Positions 1 through 5,947 are shown, counted from the first letter of the stretch. The stretch: 7,656 bases of DNA from Actinomycetes bacterium (GCA_023419515.1 JAEZXW010000084.1:1-7656), one strand, 5' to 3'. Translations and numbers: made by a program. Notes: a model not told the origin generated them from the letters alone.

Positions 1-35
1 GCGAAGCGTAGTCGCTCGTTAGGCCGCTTTGTCCG

Positions 36-169
36 GGATTTTTCTAGTTGTATGGTATGCCCACAGTGATCTAACGAATATGATCGCTTGTTTATTCACT
101 AGCAGTGCCTACGCAAAGTGATTGTCGATAAAATGAAGCAGCTCTATCGAGTGCAACGGATTTTTCTAG
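36..169. repeat. Short direct repeat in the non-coding left end
   Basis: The 12-mer GGATTTTTCTAG occurs at 36-47 and again at 158-169. In the same stretch TAACGAATA occurs at 72-80 and 218-226, each followed shortly by GATC, and GCTCGTT occurs at 14-20 and 173-179. The second 12-mer sits in the loop of a 6-bp inverted repeat, GCAACG at 153-158 with CGTTGC at 176-181. The 241 bases left of the asnB stop hairpin otherwise show no convincing gene. One plus-strand frame is open from the window edge to a TGA at 67-69 (22 codons) and could be the tail of an upstream gene, but nothing in it is recognisable. The repeats may be a decayed duplication or binding sites; function is unknown. Confidence 0.4.
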
Positions 170-241
170 CTGGCTCGTTGCTTTGAATGCCTCTTATCAA
201 GTATCGGCAATCCTGAGTAACGAATACTCGATCACCCAGAG

Positions 242-270
242 TAGCGTGTATGGCATGCACTCACACGCTA
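242..270 (-). other. Hairpin overlapping the asnB stop codon
   Basis: Read on the minus strand, TAGCGTGT (270-263) pairs perfectly with ACACGCTA (249-242) across a 13-base loop. The first three bases of the stem are the TAG stop of asnB. No run of T follows, so it is not a classic intrinsic terminator. It may protect the 3' end of the mRNA or assist termination; this is inference. Confidence 0.4.
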
Positions 271-2226
271 TGCAATATCCGTAACTTCTGGCTTAGCTCC
301 GCCGTTAATAAAGTAGACGTCGTACCACACTAAGAACGTAAACACCGTCCAGATCTTACGGCGCGCGTTGTTCTTACCAGCAAAGTTTTCATCAAGCATG
401 GTGAGCAGCGCCTCTTGGTCAAAGAACTGCTTCACGTAATCACGCTCAAAAATCTCACGCACCAGAAAGTAGAACTTCTCATCACGCAGCCAATCGGCAA
501 CAGGGACAGGAAAGCCAAGTTTTTCTCGGTCATACCACTCGCGTGGAATATGACGAGCCGCCGCCTGCCTAAAGGCAAACTTGGTGTTCTCATCGCTGAT
601 CAAGTATTTGGTCGGCACTTCTTGCGCCACCGCCATGAGCTCCTTATCCAAAAGTGGCACGCGCAGCTCAAGCGAGTGCGCCATCGTCATCTTGTCGGCT
701 TTGAGCAAAATGTCGCCGGGCATCCACTGGTGCATGTCGACATACTGGCGCTTCTTAAGCTCGCTTATCGGCTTATTACGCAGCTTTTTATACCAACGCC
801 CAACGAGGTTTTTGACGCTTATACCATCACGTAGTGCGGGCTGCAAGATTGCATCAGCCTCTTCAGGCGTAAAGATATGAGCGTGGCCGATAAAAAAGTC
901 CTCACTCCGTGCGAGGTTGGCATACATGTGCCAAGCGCCGGGGAAGTGCTTGTCGCGGGCAAAGCGCGCAATCGCCAGGCGCATGGGCTCAGGCAGAGTT
1001 TGCAGCATGCGGACAAAGACCTTGATTGCCTTGGTTTTGGTGTGTACGCCGTAGCCGAGGTAACCAGCGAAAAGCTCATCAGCGCCTTCGCCGCTTAAAA
1101 CCACGCGCACGTCTCGAGCTGCAAGTCGCGCCAAAAAGTAGAGCGGCACGACCGATGGGTTGGCGTCCGGCTCATCCAAATGCCATTGAATGCGGGAAAA
1201 GTGAGCGAACGCTTCCTCACCATCGAGCGATTCTGCAGTGTTGTTGAGCCCGATGACCTCGGCAAGTTCGCCCGCTTGCTGCGATTCGTTGTACTGGCCG
1301 GTGCCAAAGCCGATGGAGTAGGTTTTGTCGGGGCGCGCAACAGCTGCGACATAACTCGAGTCGACGCCAGATGACAAGAACGAGCCCACCTCAACATCAG
1401 CGATTTGATGGGCAGCAACCGACTCACAGACGGTTTGATCGATGCGATCTACGAGTGTCGCAAGGTCGGTGTTTGTCTCAACAAATTCCTCATCGTAATA
1501 CTGCTCGATCTCGAGCGTTTGGGTGGCTCGGTGATAGATAAAGCAGTGACCCTCAGGCAGCTTAAAGACTCCCTTAAAGAATGTCTCCTCGCTACCGGAA
1601 TACTGCAACGTGAGATATGACTTGAGCATGTCGACATTGAGTTTTTGCTCAAATGAGGGGTGATGTAGCATGCTCTTGATCTCAGAGCTGTACAAAAATG
1701 TCTCACCAAATTGACCATAATAAAGTGGCTTGATGCCAAAGTGATCGCGCGCGCCAAAGAGGACTTGTTCCTGCTTGTCCCAGATCACAAATGCAAACAT
1801 GCCGCGCAGACGTTGCAGTAGTACCTGCCCTCCCCAGTGTTGGTACCCGTGCAGAATGACCTCGGTGTCGCCGTTGGTTGCAAACTCAATGCCCGCCTCG
1901 ATAAGCTCAGCGCGCAGATCTAAAAAGTTATAGATCTCACCGTTGTAGGTCAGAATAAAACGCCCGTCAGCACTAACCATCGGCTGAACTGAGTTTGCAA
2001 GGTCGATGATGCTGAGGCGACGATGCCCCAAGGCTGCAATCTCGTCGACATAATGACCTGAGTCGTTGGGGCCGCGATGAGTGATGGTATCGGTCATCGC
2101 CGTGAGTACGGTGTGACGATACTGCTGATCGGTTAGACCGTCTGGCTGCGCGAGGCTATGTGAGGGTGATCCTGCAGAGGATTGTTGTGCAGGGCAGGGG
2201 CCGATAAAACCAGTAATGCCACACAT
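268..2226 (-). CDS. asnB: Asparagine synthetase, glutamine-hydrolysing
   Basis: Cytosolic enzyme making asparagine and glutamate from aspartate, glutamine and ATP (class II asparagine synthetase). The start is ATG at 2226-2224, with AAGGA about 7 bases upstream (2237-2233). The protein begins Met-Cys-Gly-Ile, so Cys2 is the expected N-terminal glutaminase nucleophile. The glutaminase domain spans roughly residues 2-215, with HRGPN at 50-54 (the family usually has HRGPD), NGEIYN at 95-100 and the ARDHFGIKPLYY segment. The synthetase domain spans roughly 245-640, with the pyrophosphate loop SSGVDSS at 285-291 and SGEGADELFAGY at 378-389. At 652 residues it is longer than E. coli AsnB. Part of the excess is about 21 extra residues between strand 1 and HRGPN (about residues 10-38, rich in Ser, Pro, Gln). 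All key motifs are intact. It appears monocistronic; a long non-coding stretch lies upstream. Some paralogues modify other carboxyl groups, but nothing nearby suggests that here. Confidence 0.95.
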   Translation of the reverse strand: MCGITGFIGPCPAQQSSAGSPSHSLAQPDGLTDQQYRHTVLTAMTDTITHRGPNDSGHYVDEIAALGHRRLSIIDLANSVQPMVSADGRFILTYNGEIYNFLDLRAELIEAGIEFATNGDTEVILHGYQHWGGQVLLQRLRGMFAFVIWDKQEQVLFGARDHFGIKPLYYGQFGETFLYSSEIKSMLHHPSFEQKLNVDMLKSYLTLQYSGSEETFFKGVFKLPEGHCFIYHRATQTLEIEQYYDEEFVETNTDLATLVDRIDQTVCESVAAHQIADVEVGSFLSSGVDSSYVAAVARPDKTYSIGFGTGQYNESQQAGELAEVIGLNNTAESLDGEEAFAHFSRIQWHLDEPDANPSVVPLYFLARLAARDVRVVLSGEGADELFAGYLGYGVHTKTKAIKVFVRMLQTLPEPMRLAIARFARDKHFPGAWHMYANLARSEDFFIGHAHIFTPEEADAILQPALRDGISVKNLVGRWYKKLRNKPISELKKRQYVDMHQWMPGDILLKADKMTMAHSLELRVPLLDKELMAVAQEVPTKYLISDENTKFAFRQAAARHIPREWYDREKLGFPVPVADWLRDEKFYFLVREIFERDYVKQFFDQEALLTMLDENFAGKNNARRKIWTVFTFLVWYDVYFINGGAKPEVTDIA

Positions 2227-2445
2227 AAGATGTCCTTGTTCTCGAGTGTTTGAGTATATAGGTGCCAGGTGGGCTGGCTTGGGTGTTTGCTGGTTTGGCA
2301 GCGTTGCGGGCTGTGCTTGGGCGAAGTACGCTCGATTGGAGCTGACTGACGCGTACGGTCACCTTCGCGAGCTGCTCAAAATAGGGCAATTGTAGCAAGT
2401 TTGAGATGGGTGAGGGCGTCTCGCGCGGGTAATGCGATGTTTTGT
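2227..2445. other. Non-coding stretch directly upstream of asnB
   Basis: Apart from the asnB ribosome binding site at 2233-2237, I see no gene I can support. On the plus strand a frame ending at the TAG at 2393-2395 reads protein-like for about 20 codons (...LTDAYGHLRELLKIGQL), but it has no credible start or binding site. No asnB promoter stands out. The stretch is probably the asnB 5' leader, possibly with decayed sequence. Confidence 0.4.
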
Positions 2446-2449
2446 TCAG

Positions 2450-2580
2450 ATAGCCTGCACAGGAAGGCGGCAGAATGCATGCTGGATGGAGGGGAGCACG
2501 GCATCGAACGCTGCGCGTGCCTGGCGGTTCGCTGATGTTGTCGATGCGATCTTTGAGATGGCAGGTGTTTTTCGGATAAT
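2450..2580 (-). pseudogene. Possible remnant of an HU-type DNA-binding protein gene
   Basis: One minus-strand frame, read from about 2580 down to a TGA near 2450, contains KTPAISKIASTTS followed by ARAAFDAVLPSIQHAF. This resembles the N-terminal helices of HU proteins (pattern K-T-x-x-V-x-K-I-A-x-x-T-G ... A-x-A-A-x-D-A-V-x-x-x-I-x-x-A-L), with one residue missing near the turn. A PVQ follows where HU has the start of its first beta strand. The conserved GFGTF and the DNA-binding arm are missing, there is no start codon (ATC stands where ATG would be) and no ribosome binding site. After the TGA another frame has a weakly tail-like stretch (NIALPARDALTHLK). The match was made by eye from memory of the family and may be chance; if real it is a dead fragment. 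Confidence 0.25.
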
Positions 2581-2651
2581 GAAAAGTGGATTTTGATGCA
2601 CAAGACATGAGGTCAGTCGATAGAGGATTTTGATAAGAAGTTGTTTGCAGG

Positions 2652-2679
2652 CAAATAAAAACACCGCCTGACAGTGTCC
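2652..2679 (-). terminator. Candidate minus-strand terminator or attenuator upstream of asnB
   Basis: On the minus strand ACACTG (2677-2672) pairs with CGGTGT (2666-2661) around a 5-base loop, extendable by G-U pairs, followed by TTTTTATTT. The stem contains one internal G-U pair. A competing stem exists: CGCCTG (2698-2693) can pair with CAGGCG (2670-2665), which would take the loop and part of the 3' arm. Transcription leftward would meet this about 430 bases before the asnB start. No minus-strand gene lies directly upstream of it, so it may be an asnB leader attenuator or the end of an unrecognised small RNA. Confidence 0.45.
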
Positions 2680-2736
2680 TGGTGTACCTAGACAGGCGAT
2701 GCTGATAACAATATGCCTGCATGAGACAAATTAATC

Positions 2737-2751
2737 AACCCTTGAGGGGTT
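2737..2751. other. Small hairpin between the asnB leader and the small plus-strand gene
   Basis: AACCC (2737-2741) and GGGTT (2747-2751) form a 5-bp stem with loop TTGAG. No T-run follows on either strand, so I do not call it a terminator. The flanking 2700-2834 stretch has no gene or convincing promoter that I can support. Confidence 0.25.
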
Positions 2752-2898
2752 AAGAACGGTGATCTCGCTCTGACAGTTTGCGACTACGTTCAAGCTGTGG
2801 GCAACCGATAAGCGCAACAACAAAGCAATCCACAGAGGTGACATAAAAATGAAGTTGATTTTCCTACTCCTTACTATCTAACAAACGAAGAGCGGTAC

Positions 2899-3225
2899 GT
2901 GGAAGATGAGGGTCTAGAAGGTTACCCATATGGGCTCACCAGCAAAGCCCCTCAAGAGGCAATTGATTCTTACAATGAACATAAAGAGATTTGGACTGAT
3001 CCAGAAAAACGCGATAAGTTTTTTAAGGACAATCGGAAACAAGCTCTTCAAGAGCTTGGAGAGGCGCAGAAACGAGGCGATATCCCCGAGGGGGAGCCGC
3101 TCAGAAACCCAGGGCATAAAAAAGGCCGCCTCCGCGGTGCCAACTTTGGGCCCCGCCGGGCGGCTGCTAATGAGAAATATACCCACTTTCTAAAAATTAA
3201 TCATCCCACGAGCTGTTTGTCTTGA
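2899..3225 (+). CDS. Small hypothetical protein, possibly frameshifted at its 5' end
   Basis: I do not recognise this protein. From the GTG at 2899 it has 108 residues: a hydrophilic, charged protein with an Asp/Glu/Lys-rich central part (about residues 20-65, probably helical), a basic GHKKGRLRG segment and a basic GPRRAAANEK segment. No signal peptide or membrane segment is visible. The frame is open upstream to a TGA at 2839-2841 and still reads protein-like (VDFPTPYYLTNEERY), yet contains no start codon before 2899. An ATG at 2849 with GAGGTG 8 bases before it lies in another frame and stops after 10 codons. One extra A just after that ATG would join it to the long frame. So the gene may truly start at 2849 and be broken by a one-base loss; a weak GAAGAG (2887-2892) is all that supports the GTG. 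Codon choice (AAA, GAA, CTA, AGA present) is more AT-leaning than in the flanking genes, which suggests acquired DNA. Confidence 0.45.
   Translation: MEDEGLEGYPYGLTSKAPQEAIDSYNEHKEIWTDPEKRDKFFKDNRKQALQELGEAQKRGDIPEGEPLRNPGHKKGRLRGANFGPRRAAANEKYTHFLKINHPTSCLS
3118..3164 (-). terminator. GC hairpin with T-run and T-box-like core, minus strand
   Basis: Read on the minus strand, GCCGCC (3164-3159) pairs with GGCGGC (3130-3125), followed after one C by TTTTTT (3123-3118). Inside lies AGTTGGCACCGCGG (3145-3132), close to the T-box consensus AGGGTGGNACCGCGG. In T-box leaders TGGN pairs with the tRNA 3' end; TGGC would fit a discriminator G, as in tRNA-Asn. The next minus-strand gene is asnB, but about 890 bases away. 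I could not identify Stem I, a specifier loop or a complete antiterminator. It may equally be a GC-rich coding end of the small plus-strand gene, or a back-up terminator behind tRNA-Ala. Confidence 0.35.
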
Positions 3226-3325
3226 TCTTAGGTTTGTCCCATTTTGCCCTCACGGAAATAACCAACCATCGATTACCTGCGGTTTTAATCGGTCATCATA
3301 TCCCTCAACCAAGGTTATCAGGCAA

Positions 3326-3353
3326 CAAAAAACCGCCTTTTTCCAGCGGCTTT
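3326..3353 (-). terminator. Terminator of tRNA-Ala
   Basis: On the minus strand AAAGCCGCT pairs with GGCGGTTTT around a short A-rich loop (9 bp with two G-U pairs), followed by more T. It begins about 15 bases after the encoded CCA of the tRNA, as expected for an intrinsic terminator. Confidence 0.8.
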
Positions 3354-3367
3354 AGTGAGAAAAATGA

Positions 3368-3443
3368 TGGTGGAGATGAAGGGGGTCGAACCCTCGGCCT
3401 CAGCATTGCGAACGCTGCGCTCTCCCAACTGAGCTACATCCCC
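3368..3443 (-). tRNA. tRNA-Ala (anticodon CGC)
   Basis: A 76-base tRNA with encoded CCA (3370-3368). The acceptor stem GGGGATG pairs with CATCTCC (one G-U) and the discriminator is A. The D arm is GCTCAGTTGGGAGAGC, the anticodon stem CAGCG/TGCTG carries loop TTCGCAA with anticodon CGC (reads GCG), and the T arm contains GGTTCGACCCC. The fold is complete, with no insertion or intron. It has its own promoter and terminator and so is a single-gene transcript. Confidence 0.97.
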
Positions 3444-3461
3444 ACGCCACGAGTTTTTTAG

Positions 3462-3490
3462 ATCTTGCGACTTTCTCAAATCGCTGTCAA
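3462..3490 (-). promoter_or_regulatory. Promoter of tRNA-Ala
   Basis: On the minus strand a perfect TTGACA (3490-3485) is followed after 17 bases by CAAGAT (3467-3462), a weak -10 with 3 of 6 consensus bases. The tRNA 5' end lies 18 bases further on. The strong -35 and its position support the call; the -10 hexamer is uncertain. Confidence 0.55.
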
Positions 3491-3512
3491 GTCTGCCTGC
3501 GCCCATCTCACG

Positions 3513-3555
3513 TATACTAGATAGTTAGCGCATCAATGTTTGATATGCATTGCGC
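3513..3555 (+). promoter_or_regulatory. Possible pap promoter region with inverted repeat
   Basis: A TATACT (3513-3518) lies about 100 bases before the pap start, divergent from the tRNA promoter, but no good -35 is seen at the right distance. TATTAT at 3582-3587 is an alternative -10, also without a clear -35. Between them GCGCA (3528-3532) and TGCGC (3551-3555) flank ATCAA-TGT-TTGAT (3532-3544), an imperfect inverted repeat that could be an operator or a leader hairpin. Confidence 0.3.
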
Positions 3556-3621
3556 CTGAATTACATCGCGCTGGACACCAGTATTATGCCGAGCCATATA
3601 TCTAGTCAGAGGAGAAAGCCC

Positions 3622-5364
3622 ATGCTCAAGACCGTTGAGTTCGACAAAACCCTGGCCAAGGCAGATTATAAAGAGCAGCAAAAAGAGCTGATCGCTCGCC
3701 TGGTTGTCCTTCAGCAACAGGCAAAACAAGCCGGGCTTCCCATCGTTATGCTGGTTGAGGGTTGGGGCTCAGCAGGCAAGGGTTCGCGTATTTCTGATCT
3801 CGTTGTTAACCTTGATCCGCGTCTGTTCTCGGTACACACGACCGAAGATCCCGTCGGTTATGAAAACCGCTTGCCATTTATGGCGCGATTTTGGTCACGA
3901 CTGGGCGCTCATGGCCACATGACCATTTTTGACCAGGCCTATTACGATGCCATGGCGCGCAAAGTGGTTGATATGCTCGAAAAAACCGTGAGCCCACTGC
4001 AAAAGCGCGCAACCAAAGAGCAGCTTGAAGCTTTGATCACCAAGGAGATCGGCCCTTACGAGCAGTCGGCTCAATCTTTTGAAAATCAGCTCATCAATGA
4101 TGGCTATCTCATCGTTAAATTCTTTATCCACATTAGCCAGGAAGAGCAGCGCAGGCGATTTGTTGATCTGCTGCTCGACCCCGATACCTCGTGGCGTGTT
4201 GACCAAGAGGATCTTCGTCAGTTCCAGCGCTACGAAGATTACTACCATGTTTATGATCACCTGTTAAGCCGTATGCAGAACGAGCGCGCTCCGTGGGTTT
4301 TGGTGCCTGGGCATGATAGGCAGGTTGCAAATCTTTTGATTCTTCGGACGCTCGTCGAAAAGATTGATGTAGCACTCGCAAAGAAGGCAGAGCTTGCCGC
4401 TCAGCGCGCTCATCAGGCAGAGCTCGATAAGGCCGAGCTTAACATCGCTCGACTGGAACTTAATGAGGTGCTGCGCAAAAACGGCTTACCAGATCTTGAC
4501 CATCCGCTCGAGTATGCTCGTCTCACACACTCCGGCGGTTGCGGAGCAGAGCGCTTCAAGGATAAAGAGCTCGTCCGTGCACAAAAGCAGTTTTCGGCGT
4601 GTCGCATTGGCTCAGTCAAAGATCTTGCCTCAAAGCATAAGCTTGTGAAGGTCAAGTCGCTTGATGATGTCACCCACGATAAGGTAATGGGGGATTCCTA
4701 CAAAAAGGAGCTCAAGCGTGAGAAAAATCGCCTCCGCGCCCTGCAGCAAACCATCTATCGTCAGCGCATTCCGCTCGTTATGGTTTACGAGGGCTGGGAT
4801 GCGGCAGGTAAGGGAGGTAACATCAAGCGTGTCGCCTCCGCGCTCGATGCTCGCAGCTACATGGTGCATCCCGTTGGCTCGCCAACTCCCGATGAACTTG
4901 CTCACCCATTCTTGTGGCGCTTTTGGACCAAGCTGCCCCGTACGGGACACATCGCAATCTTTGATCGTTCGTGGTATGGCCGCGTGATGGTTGAGCGCAT
5001 CGAGGGATTTGCGCGTCCAGATGAGTGGCAGCGCGCCTTTGATGAGATTAACGACTTTGAAGCAGACCTTGTGAAAGCGGGTGCTCTACTCGTCAAATTT
5101 TGGGTCGATGTCTCAGACCGAGAGCAGCTCAGGCGCTTTGATGATCGCGCAAACACCCCTGAAAAGCAGTGGAAGCTGACTGATGAGGACTGGCGCAATC
5201 GCTCCAAAAACCGTCTTTATCGTGAGTGTGTCAATGACATGTTGCGGCTCACCTCAACCAAGCACGCTCCGTGGCACATTATCGAGTCTGATGACAAGCA
5301 ATATGCTCGCGTTAAGGCATTGCGGATTTTGAATGAAACGCTGGAAGCTCGCTTAAATGAGTAG
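3622..5364 (+). CDS. pap: Polyphosphate:AMP phosphotransferase (two-domain PPK2)
   Basis: Cytosolic kinase expected to transfer phosphate from inorganic polyphosphate to AMP, giving ADP. I place the start at ATG 3622 because AGGAG lies 7 bases before it (3610-3614); a longer in-frame start at 3550 lacks such a site. The 580-residue protein has two tandem PPK2 domains. Domain 1 (about 15-290) has the Walker A GWGSAGKG at 47-54 and FDQAYYD at 103-109. Domain 2 (about 345-575) has GWDAAGKGGN at 391-400 and FDRSWYG at 447-453, continuing RVMVERIEG, the usual PPK2 lid motif. A charged helical linker joins them. The second domain matches the family consensus better; the first has lost the Arg-Ser-Trp of the lid motif and is probably impaired. 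The length and duplication fit the fused AMP-phosphorylating class rather than single-domain ADP kinases. The gene stands alone; an rpmE promoter begins about 20 bases after its stop. Confidence 0.92.
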   Translation: MLKTVEFDKTLAKADYKEQQKELIARLVVLQQQAKQAGLPIVMLVEGWGSAGKGSRISDLVVNLDPRLFSVHTTEDPVGYENRLPFMARFWSRLGAHGHMTIFDQAYYDAMARKVVDMLEKTVSPLQKRATKEQLEALITKEIGPYEQSAQSFENQLINDGYLIVKFFIHISQEEQRRRFVDLLLDPDTSWRVDQEDLRQFQRYEDYYHVYDHLLSRMQNERAPWVLVPGHDRQVANLLILRTLVEKIDVALAKKAELAAQRAHQAELDKAELNIARLELNEVLRKNGLPDLDHPLEYARLTHSGGCGAERFKDKELVRAQKQFSACRIGSVKDLASKHKLVKVKSLDDVTHDKVMGDSYKKELKREKNRLRALQQTIYRQRIPLVMVYEGWDAAGKGGNIKRVASALDARSYMVHPVGSPTPDELAHPFLWRFWTKLPRTGHIAIFDRSWYGRVMVERIEGFARPDEWQRAFDEINDFEADLVKAGALLVKFWVDVSDREQLRRFDDRANTPEKQWKLTDEDWRNRSKNRLYRECVNDMLRLTSTKHAPWHIIESDDKQYARVKALRILNETLEARLNE

Positions 5365-5380
5365 CCATTCATAACAGATG

Positions 5381-5389
5381 TGGTATGAT
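5381..5389 (+). promoter_or_regulatory. Extended -10 promoter of rpmE
   Basis: TGG-TATGAT gives a good -10 hexamer (5384-5389) with the upstream TG of an extended -10; no clear -35 is seen. It lies 60 bases before the rpmE start and just after the pap stop, implying that rpmE is transcribed independently with a leader of about 50 bases. Confidence 0.55.
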
Positions 5390-5390
5390 T

Positions 5391-5426
5391 CATCGGCTAG
5401 CCTTGGACGGAAACCAAGGTCATCGG
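5391..5426 (+). promoter_or_regulatory. Candidate L31 autoregulatory leader hairpin
   Basis: CCTTGG (5401-5406) and CCAAGG (5414-5419) form a perfect 6-bp stem with a 7-base loop ACGGAAA, flanked on both sides by CATCGG (5391-5396 and 5421-5426). It lies between the predicted transcription start and the ribosome binding site at 5436-5441. Structured leaders that bind L31 and limit its own translation have been proposed in several bacterial groups; from memory, actinobacterial versions exist. Assignment here rests on position and shape only. Confidence 0.45.
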
Positions 5427-5448
5427 AAGTACCTAGAGGAGTAGATCT

Positions 5449-5919
5449 ATGAAAAAGGGTATTCACCCAGAGTACATGGAGTGCACGGTTCGCTGCTCAT
5501 GCGGCAATACGTTTGTGACTCGTGCAACCGTGCCAGAAATTCGTGTAGAGCTGTGCAATGCTTGTCATCCATTCTACACTGGTCAGCAGAAGTTCGTCGA
5601 CACCGGTGGTCGCGTACAGCGTTTTGCTGATAAATTCGGTTCCGCTGCAAAGGCTGCGCTTGAGCGTGAGCAGGCAGCAAAGGCCGCTCGTGCAAGCAAG
5701 GCTGAGGAGCTCGAGGCTGCCAAGAAGGCTGAGCGCGAGGCAAAGGCTGCACAGAAGGCAGAGCGTTCTAAGAAGTACGAGGAGAAGGTTGCCAAGGAGG
5801 CCGAGAAGATCGCTCGTGAGCAGGCTGAGGCTGCATCTGCTGAGGAAGCACCTGCAGTCGAGACTCCTGTTGAGGAGGCTCCAGCCGCAGAGGCAGCTCC
5901 TGAGGAGCAGGCAGAGTAA
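5449..5919 (+). CDS. rpmE: 50S ribosomal protein L31 with long C-terminal tail
   Basis: Large-subunit ribosomal protein. Residues 1-64 match bacterial L31 (MKKGIHPEY start, HPFYTGQQ, TGGRVQRF) and carry four cysteines at 16, 18, 36 and 39, the zinc-binding form of L31. The usual protein has about 70 residues; this one has 156. The extra 90 residues are an Ala/Lys/Glu-rich, probably continuous helix (about 65-128) followed by an acidic Ala/Glu/Pro tail (about 129-156). The ribosome binding site GAGGAG (5436-5441) lies 7 bases before the ATG. It has its own promoter, a leader hairpin and a strong terminator, and is followed by the DUF1385 gene, an order known in Actinobacteria and Clostridia. 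The tail's role is unknown. Confidence 0.95.
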   Translation: MKKGIHPEYMECTVRCSCGNTFVTRATVPEIRVELCNACHPFYTGQQKFVDTGGRVQRFADKFGSAAKAALEREQAAKAARASKAEELEAAKKAEREAKAAQKAERSKKYEEKVAKEAEKIAREQAEAASAEEAPAVETPVEEAPAAEAAPEEQAE

Positions 5920-5947
5920 CCATTGGCTTGTTACAGATGCTAAAAGC

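Noticed and set aside
2480..2500. GGATGGAGGGG compared with the tRNA-Ala 3' end as a possible attachment repeat
   Set aside because: Only a weak partial match to the tRNA 3' sequence; too short and inexact for an att site.
2156..2722. Long minus-strand open frame overlapping the asnB start, 188 codons
   Set aside because: No ribosome binding site, overlaps the asnB N-terminus in another frame, composition rich in Pro, Ser, Arg and Cys without family features; probably a chance open frame.
2790..2851. Minus-strand 38-codon frame starting near 2846 (MSPLWIALLL...)
   Set aside because: Short, hydrophobic start reminiscent of a leader peptide, but without a well-spaced ribosome binding site or a regulated gene directly downstream.
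2914..3186. Minus-strand hydrophobic frame opposite the small plus-strand gene
   Set aside because: It has an ATG just after the T-run of the hairpin but no ribosome binding site; the hydrophobic stretches mirror the charged residues of the plus-strand frame, as expected for an antisense shadow.
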